NCBI GenBank assembly: GCA_944389415.1
Contig: CALXMF010000001.1
Location: forward strand, 654,654 to 718,653
Origin: an uncultured Spirochaetota bacterium
Lineage (GTDB): Bacteria > Spirochaetota > Spirochaetia > Treponematales > Treponemataceae
DNA: 64,000 nucleotides
Reading direction: 5' to 3'
Shown piece after piece: positions 1 through 8,589 of this stretch. How positions within the stretch are numbered: position 1 is the first letter of the stretch; each line of letters opens with the position of its first letter. A program made the position numbers and the translations under genes. The notes below the pieces were generated by a model that was not told the origin of the DNA, did no database searches, and was given only the letters and a program-made list of their open reading frames with translations.

Positions 1-1
1 T

Positions 2-565
2 ACAAAATGGTGGGATTATTCGCATAATAAATTTAATATTAATGGCCGTGTGTGTCTGCTTAATTCTCTGTTGTTCGGTGTTATGTCTCTGATTGCGGTT
101 CATTTTGTGCATCCTGTTTTTGATCGGGCGCTGCGGAAACTGAGCGATTCTGCGGCGAATATCGCGGCCTCTGCGCTGTTGTGTGTGTTTATAGTTGATT
201 TGCTTGATTCGGTAAAAAGTCTTGTCAGTTTCAGCGCGTATCTTGCCCGTCTAAAGGAGTTTACCGAAGGTCTGAAAGAACACTACGAGCGTGAAGCATG
301 GTTTGCAGGGTCATCCGCATGGGAATGGATTGAATCCGCATATGCTCATGCAAAATCAAATAGCAACGCGTTTAATGATTCTCTGCGCGCCAAGCTGGAA
401 AAATTCCACACTCACCATGACCGCATTGACTATCTGGTAAAGAAATTCCCTTCAATACGCAGTACTCACTATGGTACCCAACTGGAAGCGCTGCGAACTC
501 GTATTGAAAAGAACATCCAGAGCCGCCGTGCGAACCGTGAGACTCGCCGGAATTCCGGACGGTAA
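2..565 (+). CDS. CmpB/DUF1113-family putative ABC-transporter membrane protein, C-terminal part (5' end outside window)
   Basis: The reading frame is open from the left edge of the window, so the gene begins upstream. A GTG at 50 is internal, not a start. The first visible residues (WWDYS..KFNINGRVCL) and the following hydrophobic stretch are typical of the conserved core of the PF06541 'putative ABC-transporter type IV' family, small polytopic membrane proteins of unknown substrate. Two hydrophobic segments are visible (roughly codons 20-40 and 55-75). A charged helical tail follows and ends in an Arg-rich stretch (RRANRETRRNSGR), probably cytoplasmic. It converges with the minus-strand yjbQ-like gene, leaving 9 bases between the two stops. 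The family assignment is from recognition of the motif; the transport role is only the family label. Confidence 0.75.
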   Translation, partial: TKWWDYSHNKFNINGRVCLLNSLLFGVMSLIAVHFVHPVFDRALRKLSDSAANIAASALLCVFIVDLLDSVKSLVSFSAYLARLKEFTEGLKEHYEREAWFAGSSAWEWIESAYAHAKSNSNAFNDSLRAKLEKFHTHHDRIDYLVKKFPSIRSTHYGTQLEALRTRIEKNIQSRRANRETRRNSGR

Positions 566-574
566 CGTATCAGT

Positions 575-976
575 CTATTGTATGTGAATAATATAGTGAC
601 GTTCTCGGGGACCATCAAACTCGCAAAAATAAATCCCCTGCCAAGTACCAAGCAGCAGTTTATTCTGCTGCATCGGTACTTGTACGCTGCTGCCAATGCA
701 GCTTGCTTTAAGATGTGCGGCTGAATTTCCTTCGCAGTGACGGAATTCTACCCGGTCAGGATATGTTTTTTTTAGAGCAAACATCAGATCTGTCTGAACA
801 TCAGGGTCAGCGTTCTCGTTGATAGTTATGGCCGCTGTTGTATGCGGGCAGTATACAGTACACAGTGCGTCCTGTTTGCCTGTTTCCTGATAAAATTCCT
901 GAGCAGCCTTTGCCGCAGCGGCGGTAATATTGATAAAACCCTCTGCCGGTGTATGAAGAGATATTGTTTTCAGCAT
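575..976 (-). CDS. YjbQ/UPF0047 family protein
   Basis: A 133-residue protein matching the full length of the YjbQ (UPF0047) family. The diagnostic region CPHTTAAITINENADPDV sits near residues 43-60. The C-terminal block with LGTWQGIYFCEFDGPR is also conserved and contributes to the family's putative metal and active site. Some members have weak thiamine-phosphate synthase activity, but the physiological role is uncertain. A purine-rich Shine-Dalgarno (AAGGA) lies just upstream of the ATG. It is the last gene of a minus-strand run and starts 12 bases after the ppk1 stop, so it is probably co-transcribed with the polyphosphate genes. Confidence 0.9.
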   Translation of the reverse strand: MLKTISLHTPAEGFINITAAAAKAAQEFYQETGKQDALCTVYCPHTTAAITINENADPDVQTDLMFALKKTYPDRVEFRHCEGNSAAHLKASCIGSSVQVPMQQNKLLLGTWQGIYFCEFDGPRERHYIIHIQ

Positions 977-988
977 TGTTTTTCCTTT

Positions 989-3121
989 TTAATTGCTTCG
1001 TCTGACAACAAATTCAAGCGGAATTGCGCCTTCTGCCAGACTGGACGCCTCTTTATATTTATTATAGAGCATTTCCTGTGCTCTGATGGCTGGTTCGCCG
1101 TCCTGCGGTGAGTTTGCTGTCCAAGTACCGTTGCTGTGCAGGGTATGTGATTTACAGTTATCAGAAAAATAAAGTTCCAAAGTTGATTTTATTGTTCTGA
1201 ATAAATCCTGCTGTATAACGGGAAACATAAGTTCTACTCGCCGGTCAAGATTACGGGGCATCCAGTCAGCGCTGGACAGATATATTTCTTCTGAGCCGCC
1301 GTTATAAAAATAGAACATTCTTGTATGTTCCAGATACCGGTCTATAATGCTGATTACGGTAATGTTTTCACTCATGCCGCTAACGCCCGGTACCAGCATA
1401 CAGATTCCTCTGATGTTCAGCATGATTCGTACACCTGCCCGGCTTGCACGATACAGGGCTTCGATAATTTCATGGTGCGCAAGGCTGTTCATTTTTGCCA
1501 TGATCAGTCCCGGTGATTCCGGTGTTGACTGCTGAATTTCTCGTTCAATCATCGAAAGCAGCTGCGATTTTATATTTATCGGAGCCATTGCAAGCCGTTT
1601 CATTGTCTGTATCGCAGAATAACCTGAGATAATATTAAAAAACTGTGTCGCGTCATTTGCTATGTCTCTGTTTGCGGTGAAAAGCGACATATCTACATAA
1701 AATCGTGCTGTTTTATCGTTATAATTTCCGGTAGACAGGTGTACATAGCGGCATATACCTTCATGTTCCCGTCTGACAACGAGCAGTATTTTTGCATGGA
1801 CTTTCAGATTCACTATACCATAAACGACAATGACGCCTGCGCGTTCCAGTTGGTCAGCCCATGAGATATTCTGTTTTTCGTCAAAACGTGCTTTTAATTC
1901 CACAAATACGGTTACCTGTTTACCGTTTTGTGCGGCATTTTCCAGAGCCTGAATAATTGGAGAATTGCCGCTTGTTCGGTAAAGGGTCATTTTTATAGCA
2001 AGTACATCAGGATCTGCCGCCGCGTCATTCAGGAACGCAATAACAGGTTCATATGATTCATAGGGAACATGCAGCAGTATGTCTCTTTGTTTGAGCGTGT
2101 CCCAGAGCGGTTCGCCTTTTTGCAGAGTCGCCGGGTAGAAATTATTCCATGCTGAATATGTCAGGCCGCGCGCTGCATCTGTATCAAGAATTGCGGTAAG
2201 CGAGGGAATGTCCAGTATGCCGTTAACGGTGAATACATCATCAGCCGTTAAATGCATTTGCTGCATAAGTTCATTCTGAATGCTTGAATTTAGTGTGTTG
2301 ATAACCAGTCTGACCGGTACTGATGTCTGTCGCTGAACTAACACTTCTTCCATGGCTTGAATAAAATCTTCGCCGGTGTCTTCATCAACGGCAAAAGCTG
2401 CGTCGCAGGTGACTCTCAAGATGAGTTTTTCCTGTACGCTGTAGCCTGGGAACAGTGCTGTGCCATATTCGGCAATGATATCTTCAAGCAGTGCGAAACG
2501 GCGAATACCATCTTCTGCCGGAAGCCATATTATCCGCGAAAGAGCTGTTGGTATCTGCACAATAGCCAGCGGATTTTCAGCTGGAGTTATGATAGAGGAA
2601 TCTGTCTGAATATCGGGTATTGGGGACAGTTTGAACGCGGCATACATTTTACGGTTGATGAGGTGTGGCTGACAGCTTCCTTCTGCCCGCAGCGGTGTTA
2701 ACAGAGGAAATACTTCGTTATCAAATATCTGCTTGGTTAGTGCCCGGTATTGCGGAGTATAAGCGCTGCTGGGGACATATTCTATCCCCGCTTTCGCCAG
2801 TTTGGGTAAAATATCATGCATCAGACAATCATATTGTTCTGTTATAAGTTGGTGTGTGCGCGCAGCAATAGCTGTTAGTTGTTCCTGTGCTGTCATGCCG
2901 GCGATATCTGTTTTAGTACTGCCAGCTTGTACTTGCCGCTTGAGTCCTGCGACCCGTACCATAAAAAATTCATCAAAATTACTTGAGACAATGCCGAGAA
3001 ACTTTAGGCGTTCTGCCAGTGGCACATCGTGCCGCTGTGCTTCATGCAAAACACGGGCGTTAAATTCGATCCAGGATAATTCCCTGTTAAAGAATTTGTT
3101 TGTTCGTTCTTTTTTCATCAC
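989..3121 (-). CDS. ppk1: Polyphosphate kinase 1
   Basis: PPK1 reversibly polymerises the gamma-phosphate of ATP into polyphosphate. At 710 residues it has the usual family length. The N-terminal domain begins with the canonical FFNRELSWIEFNARVL and the SNFDEFFMVRVAGLK block. The catalytic core contains VHAK with the predicted autophosphorylated His at about residue 442 (equivalent to E. coli His435). It is followed by HLSTGNYND and the FFNIISGYS motif that binds the nucleotide. The upstream gene on the same strand (stop 37 bases away) encodes an exopolyphosphatase, so synthesis and breakdown of polyphosphate are encoded together. No truncation or missing key motif was seen. Confidence 0.97.
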   Translation of the reverse strand: MMKKERTNKFFNRELSWIEFNARVLHEAQRHDVPLAERLKFLGIVSSNFDEFFMVRVAGLKRQVQAGSTKTDIAGMTAQEQLTAIAARTHQLITEQYDCLMHDILPKLAKAGIEYVPSSAYTPQYRALTKQIFDNEVFPLLTPLRAEGSCQPHLINRKMYAAFKLSPIPDIQTDSSIITPAENPLAIVQIPTALSRIIWLPAEDGIRRFALLEDIIAEYGTALFPGYSVQEKLILRVTCDAAFAVDEDTGEDFIQAMEEVLVQRQTSVPVRLVINTLNSSIQNELMQQMHLTADDVFTVNGILDIPSLTAILDTDAARGLTYSAWNNFYPATLQKGEPLWDTLKQRDILLHVPYESYEPVIAFLNDAAADPDVLAIKMTLYRTSGNSPIIQALENAAQNGKQVTVFVELKARFDEKQNISWADQLERAGVIVVYGIVNLKVHAKILLVVRREHEGICRYVHLSTGNYNDKTARFYVDMSLFTANRDIANDATQFFNIISGYSAIQTMKRLAMAPINIKSQLLSMIEREIQQSTPESPGLIMAKMNSLAHHEIIEALYRASRAGVRIMLNIRGICMLVPGVSGMSENITVISIIDRYLEHTRMFYFYNGGSEEIYLSSADWMPRNLDRRVELMFPVIQQDLFRTIKSTLELYFSDNCKSHTLHSNGTWTANSPQDGEPAIRAQEMLYNKYKEASSLAEGAIPLEFVVRRSN

Positions 3122-3158
3122 TGTGACCTCAGCTTACCCGATTTCTGTAAAAATTGTA

Positions 3159-4685
3159 TTAAATTAAAATAACTTTGTACCCGAATACGGATTCAAACAT
3201 GGCGGATTTCTCCGAAATGGCGAGTTTTTCAAGCAGTGTATTGTGTTCACCTGGAATATGAATAAACAGATTGTTTTCTTTTAATTCGATTGAGAAATCC
3301 TTGATTTTCTGTCTGTGACCGCGATCAAGTGCATCTGCGACACGAAGTATTGCAGCTAATTTGAGCACGGTGATTCTGTCCTGCCGGGGACTGTGTGCGA
3401 ATTGCTCATCGTCTTGCGGCTGCTGGTCGCCTCGGTGGTAATACGCTACCTGTGCAACGATATTTATTTCATCGCGGGAGAGACCAAAAATGTCTGAATG
3501 ACTGATAATATATGCGCTGTGCAGGTGATGATCATGGCCCCTAATGAACATACCGACATCATGCAGTATAGCAGATACTTCCATGAGCGTTCTTGTATCT
3601 TCGGCAAGTCCGAGTTCTTCTGCTAATGAATCAAACAGTTTTAAGGAAAGAGTACAGACTTGATTTGCATGTTGTTCGTCAAAGCGGTATTTTCGGGCAA
3701 GTGCCCGGGCAGAGGTGATGATCTGTGACTGAAATTCCTGCCGCAGTGTCTCATTGGGGATTGAGTTTTTACTTATTATGAGTCCTTCCCGCAGGCTTGT
3801 TTGGGGTACCAGTATTTTTTTTGTACCGGTGAGTTTCATAAATATCTTATAGGCAAGCAGATTTGTGGAGAGTGACTGTGCGTCATAATAAGGAATTTTG
3901 AACCTGGCGGCACATTCTTCTATTGAATATTCTTGAATGCTGTCGACAAAATGGTCAAAAGCGTCTCGTTTTATAACTGAAAGTTCTGTTGTAACCGGCG
4001 TACCTGCGTATGATGCTGCAAGACATGCTTCTGTTCCGATAGCTATGAATACTTCTATATTTTGAAGATTTATTTCGGTGCGTAGAGTTCCACCAGTGTT
4101 TCTGATAAATTCTTCCAGAAAACGTTTCGCATCCTGCTGTGATCCCATGGATGATTTAAGCTGCTGCGCGATAATTATGGTACCAAGTCTGAGACTGTGT
4201 GCTCCGACCATTTTACCTTTTTCAATGAGCATTATTTCTGTAGAGCCGCCGCCAACTTCAATGATCACTGAATCTTTATGCGCTGGCCACGCATCTGCTT
4301 TTTTGAGACAGTCTGTAACGGCAAGATACATTAAGCGGTTTTCTTCTATACCATCAATGACTGTTACATGAAAACCTGTTTTTACCAGAATTCGGTCAAG
4401 AACCGCATCTCTGTTTTTTGCCGCCCGTATCGCGCTCGTTGCAATCACATATACATGCTCTGGTACTATTCCCCAGCCTGCAAGACCTTCTTGAAAGCGG
4501 CGCAGGATATGCAGACACTGAAGAAGGGTCTCTCGTGAAATAATACCTGAATTAAAAACATCTCTGCCTAGTGCAACTGGCAATTCTGCGTGATCAATAA
4601 TATCCCAGGTTCCGTTTCCAACCTCTGCGACAAGCATCCGGATACCGGTAGATCCGATTTCAATTACCGCCTCAAGCTGCTTCAT
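3159..4685 (-). CDS. ppx: Ppx/GppA exopolyphosphatase with C-terminal HD-like domain
   Basis: Exopolyphosphatase / pppGpp phosphohydrolase family. The N-terminal actin-like ATPase fold shows AVIEIGSTGIRMLVAEV (phosphate-1 loop, near residues 5-21), then a GIEENRLMYL block (usually G-x-EEA) and IIEVGGGSTEIMLI (phosphate-2 loop). The C-terminal half carries an HD-type metal-site region (SAILHDVGMFIRGHDHHLHSAYII), as in E. coli Ppx. The start used is the ATG at 4685 (MKQLEAVIEIGS), preceded by GAGG 12 bases upstream. A longer frame from 4754 would overlap the upstream glycosidase stop by 28 bases and adds residues not expected for the family. It lies between that glycosidase and ppk1 in one transcription unit. 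Confidence 0.93.
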   Translation of the reverse strand: MKQLEAVIEIGSTGIRMLVAEVGNGTWDIIDHAELPVALGRDVFNSGIISRETLLQCLHILRRFQEGLAGWGIVPEHVYVIATSAIRAAKNRDAVLDRILVKTGFHVTVIDGIEENRLMYLAVTDCLKKADAWPAHKDSVIIEVGGGSTEIMLIEKGKMVGAHSLRLGTIIIAQQLKSSMGSQQDAKRFLEEFIRNTGGTLRTEINLQNIEVFIAIGTEACLAASYAGTPVTTELSVIKRDAFDHFVDSIQEYSIEECAARFKIPYYDAQSLSTNLLAYKIFMKLTGTKKILVPQTSLREGLIISKNSIPNETLRQEFQSQIITSARALARKYRFDEQHANQVCTLSLKLFDSLAEELGLAEDTRTLMEVSAILHDVGMFIRGHDHHLHSAYIISHSDIFGLSRDEINIVAQVAYYHRGDQQPQDDEQFAHSPRQDRITVLKLAAILRVADALDRGHRQKIKDFSIELKENNLFIHIPGEHNTLLEKLAISEKSAMFESVFGYKVILI

Positions 4686-4726
4686 TTTTGATAAAAACCT
4701 CATCCGAAGTATTTGATACAAACGTT

Positions 4727-6157
4727 TTAAAGTTTGTCGATAAGCATTGAGCATTTTCCTGAAGGAATTGGCAGTGTTTTCTTTTTCTGTCCCAGAATAT
4801 TAATGGTAAAGTAGTATAGTTTTTCACTTTCCATTTGAATTTCCCAGCCCCGTGAACTTTTATTAGACAAGATAGTGATCATGTTCCGTTTCAGGGATAG
4901 ATTTTCAATGCCCATGATTTCCAGATTGGGAATTATCCAGTCAACAGTTTTGCGCGGCAGACTGATGGAAAGACCGATAACATTTTCAATCATGAGAGCT
5001 ATGGTGGACAGTCCTGTATAGATCAAGAATCGTTTGCGAGGATAATCTGGATTATCCGGCATCTGGGCTTGCCCTTCTTTATTTGGAAGATATGCTTCCC
5101 AGACATCGCCTTTGACTTCGGTATTGCTTGGAAACATTCCATCCAGAATATAGTAGAGGTGCCGCAATGTACATTCTCGGGCAAAATCCCAGTGCTGATA
5201 TTTTTCCAAGCCTTTTATTACCATAAAATTAAATGGTGGGTAGACACTTCCGCGGAACCCATTCCCCATGTCACTAAAGTCGGAACTATCTGCTGACAGA
5301 GTTGGGAACGGGTGTTCTGTTCCGAATGTCTGCGGATTTGTGAGATGACGGATAAGCATTTCGGCTTTATCTTCATTTGGAATTTCCGCAAGAAGCGGCC
5401 AGAATCCGGCGATCGTTTTCTGCGGAAGCCTTTGTTCATTTTTATCAAGATCATAATAAAAGCCGCTTTCCCGATCCCACATCAATGAATTAATTCTTGT
5501 TTTGAGTGAAAAATATAGTCTGCGGTATTGAAAGCTCAGTTCTTTATCATTAAGAATATCTCCAAGCGCAGACATATACAATGTATTGACGGCGACGGCC
5601 GTATTGAAATCGATAGGATAGCAAGTGTTGTCCCGTGGTGCATTAAACATCGTTGATGCTGCAATCGGAACAGAATATAGTCCATTGGGTTGTTTAAAGG
5701 TTTTTTCAAGCCATGCCATATATTTTTGCAGAATAGGCATGATCTCTTTTATTCGCTTCTTATTTGCAGATTTATGGTACAGGTTAAATTCCGCCCACGC
5801 AAACAGCGGAAGCCCTACTCCTTCTGGGTTAGAGGGATCTGTAACAGGCGTATCTGTTGCTGCGTTGTATTTCCAGCGGATTGCGCCATTGTCTTCCTGT
5901 CTCGCATATAAATAGTCAAGGTTCTGATTTGCATTATAGTTTTTATTAGAATAGACTATATAAAAGGAAGAAAAAATCGATTCAAATTGGTCTATAATAA
6001 AAGAACCATTTTGAGGATATATTAAGTATCCGTCAGGAGATTGTTCTCCTGTTTTAGGATTTAGCCAGAAGTCTTGCAGCCAGGACCATGTTTTATCATA
6101 AATATCTACAAAGTCCTGATCATAAAAATGAATTTTTGGAAAATCGCGTTTGCTCAC
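4727..6157 (-). CDS. MGH1/GH63-like (clan GH-G) glycoside hydrolase
   Basis: A 476-residue cytoplasmic protein (no signal peptide) with features of the (alpha/alpha)6-barrel glycosidases of GH37/GH63 and the bacterial MGH1-like group. Recognised blocks are FNTAVAVNTLYMSAL, INSLMWDRESGFYYDLD (the LW....FYYD block), GFRGSVYPPFNFMVIKGL, and GDVWEAYLP near the C-terminus. Members act on alpha-glucosides, glucosylglycerate, mannosylglycerate or similar small glycosides; the substrate cannot be told from sequence. The gene overlaps the longest reading of ppx and probably starts the ppx-ppk1-yjbQ transcript. A link between a storage or compatible glucoside and polyphosphate is possible but only inferred from adjacency. 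Confidence 0.8.
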   Translation of the reverse strand: MSKRDFPKIHFYDQDFVDIYDKTWSWLQDFWLNPKTGEQSPDGYLIYPQNGSFIIDQFESIFSSFYIVYSNKNYNANQNLDYLYARQEDNGAIRWKYNAATDTPVTDPSNPEGVGLPLFAWAEFNLYHKSANKKRIKEIMPILQKYMAWLEKTFKQPNGLYSVPIAASTMFNAPRDNTCYPIDFNTAVAVNTLYMSALGDILNDKELSFQYRRLYFSLKTRINSLMWDRESGFYYDLDKNEQRLPQKTIAGFWPLLAEIPNEDKAEMLIRHLTNPQTFGTEHPFPTLSADSSDFSDMGNGFRGSVYPPFNFMVIKGLEKYQHWDFARECTLRHLYYILDGMFPSNTEVKGDVWEAYLPNKEGQAQMPDNPDYPRKRFLIYTGLSTIALMIENVIGLSISLPRKTVDWIIPNLEIMGIENLSLKRNMITILSNKSSRGWEIQMESEKLYYFTINILGQKKKTLPIPSGKCSMLIDKL

Positions 6158-6255
6158 AAGTGCTCCTACGATGATTAACTATAGTATATCATAACTTTAA
6201 TAAAAATTGTATACTAATATAACTTTTTTTTATTTTCATTCTCCGGTGGTTGTGT

Positions 6256-8589
6256 ATGTATCAGTCACACGTCTCTCTTGAAATTCGTATTTTGATTTCT
6301 GTTGATACACGGGCATTTAATAAAAACAATGATACTTGGACTGTGTGTGCCGATGAGTCTGTATATCTGTTCTGCCATGCGCTGAGGTGTAAATGTGCTA
6401 CACGATGCGTGATTGAGCGTGAACAGGGTGGTCAATTTGCTGCCGAGGAGACTGGAACAACTGGGATATCTGTTTGTATTGCTTCTGAAGGTTTTTTGCC
6501 TATCGAATATCACGGAAGAAAGAAAAAAATAATAATTGAAGAAGTCCGTTTGGAGGAGTTTCGCGGCAGGTTGATTCGGTCTGCTGAAAATACATATATG
6601 GATTATACTTATGCGGGGTGCCCCTGTATATGTATTAAGACAAATGACAGCCTTGAAGTTGGAGATGAGGCTGCGCTGTTTCTTGAGTCGCTTAACCGTT
6701 TAGTCAGTTATTTTTCGGCAGTGCCGGATATCCCTGATGAACAGCGTTTCTGCTGTAATGCGTATGTGGCGCTTGCGAATTATCCGCACATGCCGTCTTA
6801 TTTAGTGAAGCTGCGTCATATCAATTCTCCCTATTTTGCCAGACGTGCGATAAATGCGGAATTAACGAGACAGGAAAACAAACTGCTTTCCGGAAAAACA
6901 ATTGTATCAGAAACCCGCATATGGAACGAAAGGCAGAACCTGACACAGTCTTTTAATGCTGAACCGGTGTGCTTTCCGACTGTGTTTGTTGCAATGCAGC
7001 CGCCTTTAGTTTTTGAGCCTGATAGAAAATTATTGTGCAGGGATAATTTTCCGGTTGAACTGCCGGGAGAGCGGATAGAACGATTCTGCCGTGTGTTTGG
7101 TCTTGCGCCGCTGCGTGCGGAGCAGCTTTGTACAGATAAGCATAAGGCTGACTTTTTTGAGCAGAGTGTTGTGCTTGGTGTAGAACCAATGTTGGCGGCG
7201 CACTGGTTGACATCTGATATGAGTTTTCTATTTCAAAATTCTTGGCGGAAAAATGGATTGCGGACGCTGACGCCTTTGGATTTTGCGTTTGTTATGAAGA
7301 AACTTTCCGCAGGAAATATTAACAGCAGTATTGCGAAAAATGTTCTGCTTGAAAGTCTTGAAACAGGAACTGCTCCGGAAACGATTATCAAAAATAAAGA
7401 ACTTTCACTTATCAGTAAGGAAGCGGATTTGCTCCCTGTTATTCATAAGGTTCTTTCCGCTTGTCCTGAAGAATCTGAGAAATTGCGTTGTGGCGAAATG
7501 CATCTGTTAGAATATCTTACCGGGTGTGTTATGAAAGAAACTGCTAGTCGTGCCGCGCCGCTAAAAGTAAAAGATCTGATAAAACAGGAACTGCAAATAC
7601 AGGTTATTTATGTTTTGTCGATGGGTGGAGTTATCAGTGCGGTCAGGCGATCTGATGGGTCAATTGAAGCTGATAGTGGTCAGGTTTTGCGAAAATTATG
7701 TTCTGGCTTATCTGCTTCAGCCCGGATTCAGGTAGTACCGATACGGTCTATGTTGAGTGAAGAAATTGCACCTGATGACTGGGCTGCGTTAATAGCTGAA
7801 ATATCTATGCGTATTGCTTCTGGTGTTGCAAACGGTATTGTAATAACACATGGTTCTGATACGCTTGTATATACTGCCGCCCTGTTGTTTTGGTTGTTTT
7901 CTGATGCAGGGGTGCCAATTGTTATTACGGGTGCTTCATCGCTGCCTGCTGATTCTGATGAGGGAAAACGTAGTCTTGAAGCTGCAGTTTCTATTGCCGC
8001 GAAGGAAAAAAACGGTGTATACGTTATTTACGGCGGCAGGGTATTTTCTCCTCTCAATTTGAAATTTGTGCGTCATACAGAAGATGGGTTTATGAACTGG
8101 AATCTGATGGAGCCTGTCTTTACTGGATCAGGACCAATTGCACAGCAGTTTACTTCTCTTACGGAGCCTGATTCGTTTGTTATTGCGAGAGTATTACGTG
8201 AGGCAACAGACAGACTATGTATTTTAAAAATATATCCGGGTTTTAAACCCTCTCAGTATTTTGATTTACTGCAGCGAAACAGGGCTTTTGTTGTAGAGAT
8301 GTATGAGTCGGGTACTGGAAATATGGGCGCAGGTGATTATTCCCTTAAGCCGTTGTTTCTACGTGGTAATAAAGAAGGCTGCCATTTTTATTGTACTTCG
8401 CAGCAGGAATGTATAACGGATTTCTCAAGGTATACAACAAGCCTTCGTGTATGGCGGCATGGGGTTGTCCCAATGGGTCGGTTAACGACGGAAGCTGCGG
8501 TAACATTGTATTATGCAGCTTCGCTCCTGTGCGATACACAGGAAGAACTGGATCGCACTATGGAGTTGTATTCTGAGTTGTATCGGTAG
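6256..8589 (+). CDS. GatB/GatE-like domain fused to type I asparaginase-like (GatD-like) domain, probably catalytically degenerate
   Basis: A 777-residue fusion. Residues 1-440 follow GatB/GatE in order: MYQSHVSLEIRILI (GatB MYE-VIGLEVHVQL), IEEVRLEEFRGR (IHLEEDAGK), the DYTYAG block (DYNRAGVPL), then LRHINSPYFARRAINAELTRQENKL and ETRIWNE. It ends with a complete YqeY-like tail domain (about 355-440). Residues about 450-777 are a type I asparaginase domain like archaeal GatD. Key residues differ. The GatB metal-site His is Arg (LEIR) and HLEED is RLEEF. The asparaginase TGGT nucleophile motif is MGGV, giving Val at 459. The second motif is THGSD, with Ser534 and Asp535 in place of Thr-Asp. 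The Lys of the triad is kept (about Lys603). The start is the ATG at 6256, because MY aligns with the GatB N-terminus; TTG 6250 is also possible. The 3' end overlaps the convergent gene by 32 bases. Confidence 0.85.
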   Translation: MYQSHVSLEIRILISVDTRAFNKNNDTWTVCADESVYLFCHALRCKCATRCVIEREQGGQFAAEETGTTGISVCIASEGFLPIEYHGRKKKIIIEEVRLEEFRGRLIRSAENTYMDYTYAGCPCICIKTNDSLEVGDEAALFLESLNRLVSYFSAVPDIPDEQRFCCNAYVALANYPHMPSYLVKLRHINSPYFARRAINAELTRQENKLLSGKTIVSETRIWNERQNLTQSFNAEPVCFPTVFVAMQPPLVFEPDRKLLCRDNFPVELPGERIERFCRVFGLAPLRAEQLCTDKHKADFFEQSVVLGVEPMLAAHWLTSDMSFLFQNSWRKNGLRTLTPLDFAFVMKKLSAGNINSSIAKNVLLESLETGTAPETIIKNKELSLISKEADLLPVIHKVLSACPEESEKLRCGEMHLLEYLTGCVMKETASRAAPLKVKDLIKQELQIQVIYVLSMGGVISAVRRSDGSIEADSGQVLRKLCSGLSASARIQVVPIRSMLSEEIAPDDWAALIAEISMRIASGVANGIVITHGSDTLVYTAALLFWLFSDAGVPIVITGASSLPADSDEGKRSLEAAVSIAAKEKNGVYVIYGGRVFSPLNLKFVRHTEDGFMNWNLMEPVFTGSGPIAQQFTSLTEPDSFVIARVLREATDRLCILKIYPGFKPSQYFDLLQRNRAFVVEMYESGTGNMGAGDYSLKPLFLRGNKEGCHFYCTSQQECITDFSRYTTSLRVWRHGVVPMGRLTTEAAVTLYYAASLLCDTQEELDRTMELYSELYR

